Below, one piece after another: positions 34,747 to 42,962 of a stretch of DNA of 64,000 bases. Position 1 is the stretch's first letter. Every line of letters starts with the position of its first letter. The notes below the pieces were generated by a model. It worked only from the letters and a program-made list of their open reading frames with translations. It was not told the origin of the DNA and ran no database searches. Where the stretch lies: positions 1-64,000 of the forward strand of contig PHCS01000007.1 in the NCBI GenBank assembly GCA_002840845.1, given 5' to 3'. Origin of the DNA: Betaproteobacteria bacterium HGW-Betaproteobacteria-14. Its GTDB lineage: Bacteria; Pseudomonadota; Gammaproteobacteria; Burkholderiales; Rhodocyclaceae. Both the position numbers and the translations under genes were made by a program.

Positions 34747-35331
34747 TCAATTGCCCATCATGCGGCCGCGCCAGCTTTGCCCCCAGAATTCGCGGGCTGT
34801 CTTGCGCTGCTCGGGCGTCAACAGCCCTTCGATCTTGTTGTGGGCAGCGACAGTCGACTCGATCATCTGGCGCTGCAGATCGAAGATGCGCTGGTAGGCG
34901 GCACCGATCGCCGCCGGATCGCGCTTGTCGGCTTCATAGAGATCGCGCAGCTTGGCCTGCTCGTCCATCGTCCGACCCATCAACTCCCAGCGCTTGCGGC
35001 GCAGATCGTCATTGATCGCGTTGTACGCCTTGCGCTGCTTGTCGTCGAGGCTGACGCCGGGCAGGCCTTGCTGCGACCCCATCATGCCCTGCCCCATCAT
35101 GCCGTGCCCGTAACCCCCTCCCATCATGCCGGGACCCATCTGACCCTGGCCGTACCCCCCCATCATCCCCTGGCCTTGCCCGCCACCCATCATCATCCCG
35201 GGCCCGTAACCCCCGCCCATCATCCCCGGCCCCATGGAACCCTGATATGTCTGGGCAACGGCTATGCCGGCAACACCCGCTCCAATCGTCAATGCCACGA
35301 GCACTCCTGTCAGACGCTTATTGTTCAACAT
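34747..35331 (-). CDS. Spy/CpxP-like periplasmic protein with Met/Gly-rich repeats
   Basis: 194 residues. Signal peptide cleaved after IAVA (about 26). Residues 30-88 are a low-complexity array of GPGMMGGGYG-type units (about eight MM pairs), the kind of methionine display that binds Cu(I). The C-terminal part (SLDDKQRKAYNAINDDLRRK to LLTPEQRKTAREFW) is an LTxxQ-like helical Spy domain. Probably a copper-binding chaperone or buffer of the periplasm. It precedes the cytochrome lipoprotein by 1 base. Confidence 0.85.
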   Translation of the reverse strand: MLNNKRLTGVLVALTIGAGVAGIAVAQTYQGSMGPGMMGGGYGPGMMMGGGQGQGMMGGYGQGQMGPGMMGGGYGHGMMGQGMMGSQQGLPGVSLDDKQRKAYNAINDDLRRKRWELMGRTMDEQAKLRDLYEADKRDPAAIGAAYQRIFDLQRQMIESTVAAHNKIEGLLTPEQRKTAREFWGQSWRGRMMGN

Positions 35332-35443
35332 GCCTATCTCCTTTCATCAGCAGAAAAACCGGCAGCGCGACCGACGCACCGGTAACCTTGTTCGCGCAAG
35401 CGCCAATTCGCTCCAGCGAGATCGATTTCCTTCTCCAACACAA

Positions 35444-36091
35444 TCATCCTTGTCCTTCTGTCTCGTCGGTGCCGATCAGCAGGCGGGTACCCGAGAGAAA
35501 CCTGTGCTTGGGAATTTCCAGGTTGAGCGGTGCAGGCACGTTCCTGAAGACCCGGCCGGCAAAATCGAATTTCGAGCCGTGGCAAGGGCAGTAATACCCG
35601 CCGGGCCAATCCGGCCCGAGATCGGCCGGCGCAACCTCCTTGCGAATGCTCGGGATGCAACCGAGGTGGGTACACAGCGCCAGCGCGACCCAGTATTCCG
35701 GCTTGATCGAGCGCAACGCATTGCGGCAGTACTCGGGCTGCTGCTGGCGTTCGGAATGCGGATCAAGCAACTGACCCGTGTCACGGTACAGGCTTTCGAT
35801 CATCTCCGGAGTGCGGTGGAGAATCCACACCGGTTTGCCGCGCCACTCCAGCGTCGCCAGTTCGCCGGGCGCCAGCCGGGCCGCATCCGCCTCGACCGGC
35901 GCGCCGGCCGACCGCGCCTTTTCGCTAGGCGCCATGCTGGCAACGAACGGAATGGCCGCAGCTGCAACCGCCATGCCGCCGACGGCCGAGGTTGCCACAA
36001 CCAGGCGGCGACGCGTGGCGTCAGGCCCACCATCATCTTCGCCGTCGTAGATCAGGGTCGCCACTTCAGATCCGCCAGAATGTACATTCAA
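35444..36091 (-). CDS. Rieske iron-sulfur protein (cytochrome bc1 type), orphan
   Basis: 215 residues. Twin-arginine start TRRRLVVATSAVGG (27-39) with one N-terminal membrane anchor (about 31-52). The Rieske cluster motifs CTHLGC (C140, H142, C145) and CPCHGS (C168, C170, H171) are intact and include the disulfide cysteines of bc1-type proteins. The length and the IPFVASMAPSEKA hinge match the PetA subunit of ubiquinol:cytochrome c reductase. No cytochrome b or c1 gene is nearby. It lies 3 bases after the SHOCT gene, inside the copper gene run. Confidence 0.92.
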   Translation of the reverse strand: MNVHSGGSEVATLIYDGEDDGGPDATRRRLVVATSAVGGMAVAAAAIPFVASMAPSEKARSAGAPVEADAARLAPGELATLEWRGKPVWILHRTPEMIESLYRDTGQLLDPHSERQQQPEYCRNALRSIKPEYWVALALCTHLGCIPSIRKEVAPADLGPDWPGGYYCPCHGSKFDFAGRVFRNVPAPLNLEIPKHRFLSGTRLLIGTDETEGQG

Positions 36092-36094
36092 AAA

Positions 36095-36328
36095 TCAGGT
36101 CGAGAGGTCGCGCTTCTTCTGCTCGAACTCTTCGCGCTCGATCTCGCCACGGGCATAGCGCTCCTTGAGGACATCGAGCGCGGACCTGCCTTGCCCGCGC
36201 TCCGCCGGCGTCCCGCCTCCCCAAAGAACGCGCAGCAATACAGCGATGACGACGACAATCAGGCCCCAGAACAGGATCATGCCGAATCCCATGCCGCCCC
36301 ATCCAAAACCGTCCATATGTCCCCACAT
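36095..36328 (-). CDS. Small SHOCT-domain membrane protein
   Basis: 77 residues. A glycine/Met-rich N-terminus (MWGHMDGFGWGGMGFGM) leads into one membrane helix (18-34). The C-terminal SHOCT motif is LDVLKERYARGEIEREEFEQ. Small SHOCT membrane proteins are common in copper and heavy-metal clusters, often as partners of larger proteins; the function is unknown. It is 3 bases upstream of the Rieske gene. Confidence 0.82.
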   Translation of the reverse strand: MWGHMDGFGWGGMGFGMILFWGLIVVVIAVLLRVLWGGGTPAERGQGRSALDVLKERYARGEIEREEFEQKKRDLST

Positions 36329-36473
36329 CGCGTTTCTCCGAGGAAATTACGCAACCGTCTCCCGATGATCCGCCCACGCATGATTAAAGGACTGCCGACA
36401 TTGGCGATAGTTCCTTGTCACTATTACCAACGATTCGCTGCATGCGTGTCCGCATCGGCGTCGCGATCACTCC

Positions 36474-36944
36474 TTACCGTATTTGTCGTCGAACCAGCCA
36501 AACCACGAGCGGCGGAATCAGGAGCCATTGCAGCAGGGGCAACACGCCCGTCCCCAATCCGGGGATCGTGGGCATCGTCTTCGCATACGTCCAACGCCCG
36601 GAATCCCCTGTTGCCCACCATTCAAGAGCGATCGTCACGGCAATCCCCGTTGCAACGAACGCTATAGTGGCATTCAGTGACGGCTGGGTGATCCACATTC
36701 GTTCTCGCCACAGACACGCCGTTGCCCAGAAAGCCACCAGCAGAATGACGGCATCCCCCGCAGCGGCTGTCACGCACTGGATCACGCCGTCCCAATGTGC
36801 GATGGACGACATCCCGGCGAAGAACGGTACCTGCAATAGCTCCCAGGGCAGATTCAGCAGAAAGCCAAACAGCAGCACGTTCGGCTCCGGTTGCCGGAGG
36901 AAACCGGATATGTACCCAATCCCCTTTCGCATGCTTCCCATCAC
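36474..36944 (-). CDS. Hypothetical membrane protein, 156 residues
   Basis: Four predicted membrane helices (about 22-42, 58-78, 88-106 and 132-150). Recognisable features: LLNLPWELLQVPFF in helix 1, ALEWWATGDSGRWTYAKTMP before the last helix pair, and PLLQWLLIPPLVVWLVRRQ at the end. No family name could be assigned. It is 49 bases downstream of the P-type ATPase start-to-stop region on the same strand and so is probably co-expressed with copper export. 145 bases follow before the SHOCT gene; nothing is seen in them. Confidence 0.75.
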   Translation of the reverse strand: MMGSMRKGIGYISGFLRQPEPNVLLFGFLLNLPWELLQVPFFAGMSSIAHWDGVIQCVTAAAGDAVILLVAFWATACLWRERMWITQPSLNATIAFVATGIAVTIALEWWATGDSGRWTYAKTMPTIPGLGTGVLPLLQWLLIPPLVVWLVRRQIR

Positions 36945-36993
36945 GGTTCACTCACAGAACACAGTGCGATGCTGGCCAGGAAATCGGCAAGGA

Positions 36994-39327
36994 TCAAATT
37001 GCCGCGCTGCGCAAACGCAGCGCGTTGGTGACGACAGACGCCGAACTGAAACTCATCGCCAGCGCGGCAATCAGCGGCGAAAGCAGAATGCCAAAGAACG
37101 GGTAGAGCACCCCGGCCGCAATCGGCACGCCGAGCGCGTTGTAGAGGAAGGCAAAGGCCAGGTTCTGCCGCATATTGGCGACCGTGGCCAGCGAGAGATT
37201 GCGTGCGGTGGCGATGCCGCGCAGGTCGCCCTTGACGAGGGTGAGTTGCGCGCTGTTCATCGCCACGTCGGTGCCGGTGCCCATGGCGATGCCGACATTT
37301 GCGCGGGCAAGCGCCGGCGCATCGTTGATGCCGTCGCCGGCCATGGCGACGATGCGACCCTCTGCCTGGAGGCGTGCCACCAGCTCGTCCTTGTCCTTGG
37401 GCTTGACCTCGCCATGGACCTCTTCGATGCCGAGCTTGCGGCCGACCGCGCGCGCGGTGGTGAGGCCATCGCCGGTGGCCATGATGAGGGTGAGGCCGCT
37501 GGCCCGCAGCAGTTCCAGCGCTTCCTGCGAGGAGTGCTTGATGGGATCGGAGACCGCGACGAGTCCGGCTGTCTTGCCGGCAACGGCGAGAAACATGACG
37601 CTGGCGCCTTCCTCGCGCAGCGCTTCGGCCTGCTGCTCCAGCGCACGCCAATCGACGCCGTGTTCTTCCATCAGCGCGGTGTTGCCGAGCACGATCTCCT
37701 GGCCATCGACAGCGCCGCTCACGCCGATGCCCGAGGCGGATTCGAAACGCTCGGGCGTGCTGAGTTTAAGTTTCTGTCTGTGCGCCTCGGCGACGATGGT
37801 CTGCGCCAGGGGGTGTTCGCTGCCCTGATCGAGGCTGGCGGCGATGCGCAGAACATCTTCATCGCGCCCACCCGCGACCGCGACTACGCCGTGGAAAGCG
37901 GGCTTCCCCTCGGTGAGCGTGCCGGTCTTGTCGACGATAAGCGTGTCGACCTTGCGCAGGTTCTCGATCGCCGCCGCATCGCGGAACAGCACGCCATGGG
38001 TCGCCCCCTTGCCGGTGGCGACCATCACCGACATCGGCGTGGCCAGCCCGAGCGCGCAAGGGCAGGCGATAATCAGCACGGCGACGGCGTTGATGAGTCC
38101 GTAGGCCCAGCTCGGCTGCGGGCCGAACAGCCCCCAGCCGAAGAGGGTCAGCAATGCAATCGCCACGACGCTGAGCACGAACCAGCCCGCGACCTGGTCG
38201 GCCATGCGCTGCATGGGCGCGCGCGAGCGCTGTGCCTGGGCCACCATCTGCACGATCTGCGCGAGCACGGTCTGCGCACCGATCTTCTCGGCGCGCATCA
38301 CCAGTGCGCCGCTGGTATTGAGCGTGGCGCCGATCAGCTTGTCGCCGGCGGACTTGCTCACCGGCATCGGCTCGCCGGTGAGCATGGATTCGTCCACCGC
38401 GCTGTCGCCGTCAATTACCACGCCGTCCACCGGAACCTTCTCGCCCGGCCGCACACGCAACCGATCGCCGGGGTGCACATGGGTGAGCGGGATGTCCTCT
38501 TCGCCATTGTCGTCGCGGATGCGCCGTGCCGTCTTCGGCGCGAGTCCGAGCAGGGCCTTGATGGCGGCACCAGTTTCCGAGCGCGCCTTGAGTTCCAGCA
38601 CCTGACCCAACAGCGTGAGCGAAATGATCACGGCCGCAGCCTCGAAATACACGGCCACATGGCCGGCTACCTGGAACGACGGCGGGAAAACACCGGGCAG
38701 CACGGTGGCCACCACACTGTAGAGGTATGCCGAACCCGTGCCCAGGCCGATCAGGGTCCACATGTTCGGGCTGCGATTCTTCACCGACTGCACCCCACGC
38801 ACGAAGAACGGCCAGCCCGACCAGAGCACCACCGGCGTGGCGAAGGCCAGTTCCACCCAGGGGCGCGCCGCGCCCAACAACGCATCGAAGGCGCCGCCCG
38901 ACATGGCGATCAAGGTGACCAGAACGGTCAGCGGCAGCGTCCACCAGAAACGGCGGCGGAAGTCGGCAAGTTCCGGGTTTTCGCCTGCTTCCAGTTCCGG
39001 CAGCACCGGCTCCAGCGCCATGCCGCACTTCGGGCAGGTACCGGGACCGACTTGCCGCACTTCCGGATGCATCGGGCAGGTGTATTCCGTGCCTGCCGGG
39101 GCAGCTTCCTCCGGCACAGGCGCGGGCGCCAGATAGCGCTGCGGATCGGCCTCGAACTTCGCCAGGCACTTGGCACTGCAGAAGCGGATCACGTTGCCAT
39201 CGTGCGTAGTTACATGCGGAGAATCCGGCTTCACTTCCATGCCGCAAACGGGGTCGCGCATGGCCTTCCCCGCACTGATTCCGGCTTGATCTTGGTGATG
39301 GGTGTGATGCTCATCATGCTGTGACAT
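36994..39327 (-). CDS. Copper-type P1B ATPase with YHS and YTCPMH N-terminal domains
   Basis: 777 residues from ATG 39327 (GGAGGT upstream). The His-rich start is followed by a YHS domain (21-66: [18 protein letters not shown]) and a heavy-metal-binding domain (82-107: [18 protein letters not shown]). There is no classical GMxCxxC HMA domain. The P1B core has the TGE loop (MLTGEPMPV), the CPC transport motif [11 protein letters not shown] near 420, the phosphorylation motif DKTGTLTEG near 466, and [11 protein letters not shown]. It exports Cu(I)/Ag(I) from the cytoplasm. It follows the cytochrome c gene by 13 bases. Confidence 0.93.
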   Translation of the reverse strand: MSQHDEHHTHHQDQAGISAGKAMRDPVCGMEVKPDSPHVTTHDGNVIRFCSAKCLAKFEADPQRYLAPAPVPEEAAPAGTEYTCPMHPEVRQVGPGTCPKCGMALEPVLPELEAGENPELADFRRRFWWTLPLTVLVTLIAMSGGAFDALLGAARPWVELAFATPVVLWSGWPFFVRGVQSVKNRSPNMWTLIGLGTGSAYLYSVVATVLPGVFPPSFQVAGHVAVYFEAAAVIISLTLLGQVLELKARSETGAAIKALLGLAPKTARRIRDDNGEEDIPLTHVHPGDRLRVRPGEKVPVDGVVIDGDSAVDESMLTGEPMPVSKSAGDKLIGATLNTSGALVMRAEKIGAQTVLAQIVQMVAQAQRSRAPMQRMADQVAGWFVLSVVAIALLTLFGWGLFGPQPSWAYGLINAVAVLIIACPCALGLATPMSVMVATGKGATHGVLFRDAAAIENLRKVDTLIVDKTGTLTEGKPAFHGVVAVAGGRDEDVLRIAASLDQGSEHPLAQTIVAEAHRQKLKLSTPERFESASGIGVSGAVDGQEIVLGNTALMEEHGVDWRALEQQAEALREEGASVMFLAVAGKTAGLVAVSDPIKHSSQEALELLRASGLTLIMATGDGLTTARAVGRKLGIEEVHGEVKPKDKDELVARLQAEGRIVAMAGDGINDAPALARANVGIAMGTGTDVAMNSAQLTLVKGDLRGIATARNLSLATVANMRQNLAFAFLYNALGVPIAAGVLYPFFGILLSPLIAALAMSFSSASVVTNALRLRSAAI

Positions 39328-39340
39328 GCGAACCTCCAAT

Positions 39341-39718
39341 CTAACGAATGCCTGCCTTGCGCTGCTGCATGCGAACGTATGCCGTGATATGCGCGACTTC
39401 ATCCGGGCTGACCGCCGGCACCGGCGGCATGTCGCCGAAATTCCAGTGATGCGCCCGCACGCCGTTTCGGGCGGCCATCTGAAATGCCGCATCGCCGTGA
39501 TGCGATGGCTCGTAAAACCTGTGCAGGAACGGCGGCGCCTTGTCCGTGCCCTTGAGATCGGGCCCATGGCAGCTCGCGCAGTTCTTCTCGTACAGGGGTT
39601 TGCCCATCGAAGGGTTTGGCATCAGGCCCGGGCTGGGCTTGGGAATCTGTTGTGCTGATGCCGGCAGCGCAAACAAGCTGGCGGCGCACAGCATCGACGA
39701 GAACTTCATGAGTGTCAT
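39341..39718 (-). CDS. Small periplasmic cytochrome c
   Basis: 125 residues. Signal peptide 1-22 (cleavage after ASA). Haem motif CASCH (C47, C50, H51), distal Met in [14 protein letters not shown], and a C-terminal helix [10 protein letters not shown] class I cytochrome c of minimal size. ATG 39718 abuts the stop of the 47-residue ORF (TGAATG), with AGGAGG just upstream, so translation is coupled. Its place in a copper operon suggests redox handling of Cu(I)/Cu(II) in the periplasm; that is inference. Confidence 0.9.
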   Translation of the reverse strand: MTLMKFSSMLCAASLFALPASAQQIPKPSPGLMPNPSMGKPLYEKNCASCHGPDLKGTDKAPPFLHRFYEPSHHGDAAFQMAARNGVRAHHWNFGDMPPVPAVSPDEVAHITAYVRMQQRKAGIR

Positions 39719-39862
39719 TCAGCCTCCTTTGCCATCGTGGTGGCCTGCGCCGGGCGGTGGCGACGAGCAGCACGCACGAGTGGGCGCTTTCTCATGTGCT
39801 TTCTCGTTGGCGCGACGCCAGGCCTTGAACACCGCCCACTGTTTTTTCAGCCAGGTCAACAT
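39719..39862 (-). CDS. Small CC/HH protein, 47 residues
   Basis: A short ORF filling the gap between a periplasmic-protein gene and the cytochrome c gene. The N-terminal half is an amphipathic basic/Trp helix (MLTWLKKQWAVFKAWRRANE). The C-terminus has an adjacent Cys pair (31-32) and a His pair (41-42) in ACCSSPPPGAGHHDGKGG, a plausible metal site. Its TGA is followed immediately by the cytochrome ATG. The ribosome site is weak. No homologue recognised. Confidence 0.5.
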   Translation of the reverse strand: MLTWLKKQWAVFKAWRRANEKAHEKAPTRACCSSPPPGAGHHDGKGG

Positions 39863-39930
39863 GTCGTTTCAGGATGATTCGGAGCAAGCGGCATTCCGTA
39901 TGCAGTGGAAGTCCCCCGATGACGGCACGG

Positions 39931-40392
39931 TTACTTCAATTTCCAGGCGAACGTCCGCGGCGCCGCCTCGCCTGTTCGCCGGATGTGCAGTTCGACGGAA
40001 GCCGGTTGCGGCGACAAGGGTGCAAAGTGAAGCTGGCCTTTCCGGTGATGCCCCCCCGGGCCGTCTCCCTGCCACTTGGTCGGCGCAGCTTGCCTGCCCG
40101 CGCTGTCTATCAATGCGGCAGTCTTGGCCAGATCGTCGCCCAGGTCCTGAGTGTGGGTCTCGAGCACAACCTCAAAAACCCATTCCTTCGCTTCGCTCGA
40201 CAAGTCGAGCGGCTTGATCTTGATCGTGACGCCGCCAACCGCGCTCTTCTGGGCCGGAAGATCAACCATTCCCTTTGCGGATGCCCCGGCCATGGCATTC
40301 GGCACCAGGTCTTGGCTTGCTGCCGCAGCAGTAAGAATAAGCAGTGCCAGAACGGCTGGCGGCGTGAACAATTTCAGGATGGATTTGTGCAT
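39931..40392 (-). CDS. Predicted periplasmic protein of the copper cluster, 153 residues
   Basis: Not recognised by name. A hydrophobic N-terminal stretch (7-25) serves as signal peptide or anchor. The rest is beta-rich, soluble and probably immunoglobulin-like: SAVGGVTIKIKPLDLSSEAK, EWVFEVVLETHTQDL, and a C-terminal SVELHIRRTGEAAPRTFAW. A GGHHRKGQLHF segment offers a His pair. Its start overlaps the end of the membrane-protein gene by 19 bases, so the two are co-translated. Confidence 0.72.
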   Translation of the reverse strand: MHKSILKLFTPPAVLALLILTAAAASQDLVPNAMAGASAKGMVDLPAQKSAVGGVTIKIKPLDLSSEAKEWVFEVVLETHTQDLGDDLAKTAALIDSAGRQAAPTKWQGDGPGGHHRKGQLHFAPLSPQPASVELHIRRTGEAAPRTFAWKLK

Positions 40393-40826
40393 TGCGCATG
40401 CTCCTTGGCAGCTTGTGCGACTTTCGGCGCGATATAGAGAATGCCCGCGCCATTGAACGCCAGGCCCAGCCAGAAAAATTCGACCTGGTACTGGGCGGCA
40501 AGAGTAACCAGGCCCGTCGCCCCAAGAACGGGCAGGATGTTGGTCAGGTAGTGCGCGCAGCAGGAAATCATTGCCGCGGTCGACGTCGCCCCCGACACTG
40601 CCACGACCTTGCCGGAGGGTCCCCGATGCTGCACGATGCGCTTCAGGTATGTGTACATACCGATCTGCACGCCGAAACCCGCTGAAAGCCCGGTAATGAA
40701 ATACCAGTACGTGACGAATTGATCGAGGGCGTAGTCAAGGCCGGATACGAGCCCGACCAGCCCGAAAAAAACCGCAAGCAGGATTGCTGCTGCCGCCAAG
40801 CCGGTTGCTGCAGAACGGGCGATCAT
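40374..40826 (-). CDS. Small membrane protein with CCAHYLTNILP motif
   Basis: 150 residues from ATG 40826, preceded by AAGGGGG at a good distance; an ATG at 40847 is possible. Four to five membrane helices (about 8-28, 38-58, 78-98, 102-120 and 122-138). The middle helix has an intramembrane Cys pair plus His (C89, C90, H92) in SCCAHYLTNILPVLGATG, which looks like a metal site. No family name recalled. It overlaps the following periplasmic gene by 19 bases; both sit inside the copper gene run. Confidence 0.75.
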   Translation of the reverse strand: MIARSAATGLAAAAILLAVFFGLVGLVSGLDYALDQFVTYWYFITGLSAGFGVQIGMYTYLKRIVQHRGPSGKVVAVSGATSTAAMISCCAHYLTNILPVLGATGLVTLAAQYQVEFFWLGLAFNGAGILYIAPKVAQAAKEHAQCTNPS

Positions 40827-40926
40827 GTTTGCAACCCCCTTGTACATTCGGACATGTGGATGCCTGCCGCGCCGGCAAACTTACGATCCTCAATGGGCGG
40901 CATGCGCCTGGACCTGGCTGCCGAGC

Positions 40927-41236
40927 GGCGTGAAACGCGCCTGTTCGGCCGGTTTGCCGGACAGCGTGATGGAAACCACCACCTTCATGTCGGACGCCGA
41001 GGCATACTTGGCGAACCCCTTCATGCGGTTGTCTCCGTCCGGTTTGAGCGTCGAGGCGGCCTTTAGTTTCCCGGCCAGGATCGTCGCGGTGCCAGAAGCA
41101 CCCTCGGTCAGCACCTTCTGGCCGGCGTGGTCGGTCACGAACACCACGACCGCGTTCTCCTTCGCCTCCTTCGCCTCCTTCGCCTCCTTGGCATCCTTCA
41201 CCACGACCAGCTCGTAGTGGTAGGGGCCCGCCATGC
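40927..41236. repeat. Duplicated segment, copy 1
   Basis: About 310 bases nearly identical to about 44962-45254, in the same orientation. The length difference of about 18 bases equals the two extra 9-bp units. The duplicated part is confined to the coding domain; signal-peptide regions and the 3' ends differ. Confidence 0.85.
41161..41187. repeat. Three tandem 9-bp units (TTCGCCTCC) in coding sequence
   Basis: Three exact copies of TTCGCCTCC at 41161-41169, 41170-41178 and 41179-41187 encode (on the minus strand) repeated Glu-Ala-Lys. The paralogue has a single unit at this place. Replication slippage in frame is the simple explanation. Confidence 0.9.
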
Positions 41237-41396
41237 CGCCCTGCGCTGCGACGGACTGACCTGGCTTGCCGGGATGGTGCACTTCTTCCGCGAAAACCGG
41301 CAATTACAAGCCATGAGATGCTACAAGTACAGATATCACTTTCATTTTGCTGTTCCTTTCAAAGAAATTATTGCGACCCTCATGAAATCCTGTCAT

Positions 41397-41903
41397 TTAT
41401 TCTTTGACCACTTGAATACTCGCCTTCATGCCGGCTTCCATGTGACCGGGGACGAGACAGGCGACGTCCACTGCCCCAGTCTGATCGAATTCCCAAACGA
41501 GGCCGCCACGCTGCCCGGGATTGAGCGTGATCATATTGGCCTGTGCATGATGCATATTGGGCATCTTGCTCATCATCTCCGCATGTTCGCGAAACTCCGC
41601 CATGGAACCAATCGCCATCTCATGCTTTAGCTTGCCTGTATTCTTGACAAAGAAGCGGATGGTTTCTCCGGCCTTGACATTGATTTGATCCGGCACAAAT
41701 CGCATCGAATCGTTCATGACGATTTCCACGGTGCGGCTAACTCTGCCGGCGTTGCCCGGCTTCCCAACGGTATTGTTCGGCGCGCTGCCGTGCATGACCT
41801 GGATTCCGCCTGACATGGCATGGCCGCCATCGTGGTTGCCGGCAGCGATGGCAGTGGTGGATGCAATCCCAGTCAGCAGTACTGCAATCAGCTTGGTCTT
41901 CAT
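41397..41903 (-). CDS. CopI-like periplasmic cupredoxin
   Basis: 168 residues. Signal peptide 1-21. A His/Met-rich N-terminal region (GNHDGGHAMSGG) is followed by a cupredoxin fold with type 1 copper ligands H94 (KHEM), C149, H154 and M159 in ACLVPGHMEAGM. NVKAGETIRFFVKNTG is the usual beta-strand segment. This matches the CopI/plastocyanin-azurin-like proteins of betaproteobacterial copper resistance operons such as that of Rubrivivax. It starts 44 bases after copB. Confidence 0.9.
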   Translation of the reverse strand: MKTKLIAVLLTGIASTTAIAAGNHDGGHAMSGGIQVMHGSAPNNTVGKPGNAGRVSRTVEIVMNDSMRFVPDQINVKAGETIRFFVKNTGKLKHEMAIGSMAEFREHAEMMSKMPNMHHAQANMITLNPGQRGGLVWEFDQTGAVDVACLVPGHMEAGMKASIQVVKE

Positions 41904-41946
41904 GTTGGTTGTCCTCGTGTTGGATATGTAGCTTGTCGTTATGTTG

Positions 41947-42936
41947 TCAGAACCAGAAACGCAGGCCGGCCACCCAGCGCGTTTCCCGGACCGGCTCTCC
42001 GAAGGAGCGCGCCATGTCAGCCGTCTGCCCGAACTTTGCCGCGCGCTCGACACCGATATAGGGTGCGAACTGGCGAGAGAACTCGTAGCGCAGACGCAGA
42101 CCGACCACGCCATCGGACAGCCCGCTACCTCTCTCGTGGGCCGCGTCACGCTTGCCGTAGAGATTGAATTCCGCCCGCGGCTGCAAGATCAGTTTCTGGG
42201 TAAGCAGCAGTTCGTATTCCGCCCCCAGCCGCAGCGCGGTGCGTCCAGATCTGCCCAGGTAGGCCGTGGCGTCGATCTCGAACCAATAGGGCGCCAGCCC
42301 CTGCATGCCCGCTGCAAGCCAACGGCGATCCGGCCCGACTCCACTGTCCTGCCGGATGCCGAACTGCGCATCCCAGTAACTCGCCACGGCATGGCTCCAG
42401 AGCAACTCGGTACGGGCGTCCTGCAACTTGCTATTGGCAATATCCCCTTCGGCCTTGATGACGAATCGATCGAAGTCACGGCCAAACCATGCCTGAACGT
42501 CGTAGCGTGTGCCGTAGCCATCCCTGGACTTGGCCCGTTCCAGAGTGTCGACCAGGATGCTGCCAAAATTGTGCTCATCCGCCAGTTTCAACTGACGCCG
42601 GTCGCCCAAGGCATATTTCCCCACACCCAGTTCATAGCCACCTGAATACTCATGAGGGTCACGCGCATCGGCCGGCGCCACGCCGCCCTGCATCTGCATA
42701 GTGCCGTGATCCATTTCCGCTGCCGCCTTGACCTCGGGGCCATCCTTCATCGGCGCCGGCTGTCTCGAACCGGGCATGGTGTCGTAATCCATGCCCATCA
42801 TGGTCTGGGTTTCTTTCCCTGCAGCAGGCGCGGACATACTCTGATGGCCAGCATGACTGCCTTGCGCCCACGCAGCCTGTGTACCCATGATCGCCAAAGC
42901 CAGAAAGGCTGTATTAAGGTAAGGGCGGCGGCTCAT
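41947..42936 (-). CDS. copB: Copper resistance outer-membrane protein CopB
   Basis: 329 residues from ATG 42936, preceded by AAAGGGAAAC. An in-frame ATG at 42966 overlapping the copA stop (ATGA) is also possible. Signal peptide cleaved after AWA. A Met/His-rich mature N-terminus (HAGHQSMSAP, MMGMDYDTMPGS, MDHGTMQMQGG) precedes a beta-barrel (ELGVGKYALGDRRQLKLADE, VGLRLRYEFSRQFAPYIGVE) that ends in LRFWF. CopB forms an outer-membrane channel acting with the CopA oxidase in periplasmic copper sequestration. Confidence 0.94.
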   Translation of the reverse strand: MSRRPYLNTAFLALAIMGTQAAWAQGSHAGHQSMSAPAAGKETQTMMGMDYDTMPGSRQPAPMKDGPEVKAAAEMDHGTMQMQGGVAPADARDPHEYSGGYELGVGKYALGDRRQLKLADEHNFGSILVDTLERAKSRDGYGTRYDVQAWFGRDFDRFVIKAEGDIANSKLQDARTELLWSHAVASYWDAQFGIRQDSGVGPDRRWLAAGMQGLAPYWFEIDATAYLGRSGRTALRLGAEYELLLTQKLILQPRAEFNLYGKRDAAHERGSGLSDGVVGLRLRYEFSRQFAPYIGVERAAKFGQTADMARSFGEPVRETRWVAGLRFWF

Positions 42937-42962
42937 GCGTTTCCCTTTCAGTGCGCCCCGCC

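Larger units (their letters stand above)
40890..41345 (-). pseudogene. Copy of the metal-island periplasmic protein with nonsense-broken signal peptide
   Basis: ATG 41345, preceded by AAAGGAAC, starts a signal-peptide-like sequence MKVISVLVASHGL that meets an in-frame TAA at codon 14 (41306-41304). The frame then continues as LPVFAEEVHHPGKPG and a full domain of about 110 residues (AGPYHYELVVVKDA, FVTDHAGQKVLTEGASGTA, MKVVVSITLSGKPAEQARFTP). A TTG directly after the stop could restart a leaderless protein of 137 residues. The domain is nearly identical to the intact paralogue at 44919-45371, but its KEA stretch is longer because two extra 9-bp units are present. Confidence 0.8.

Noticed and set aside
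36415-39324. Long plus-strand open frame opposite the P1B ATPase
   Set aside because: Low-complexity Arg/His/Ala composition with no motifs; a shadow of the ATPase gene.
41161-41187. Tandem repeats as a possible CRISPR or mobile-element end
   Set aside because: Units are 9 bp, contiguous, in frame and within a coding domain; slippage explains them.
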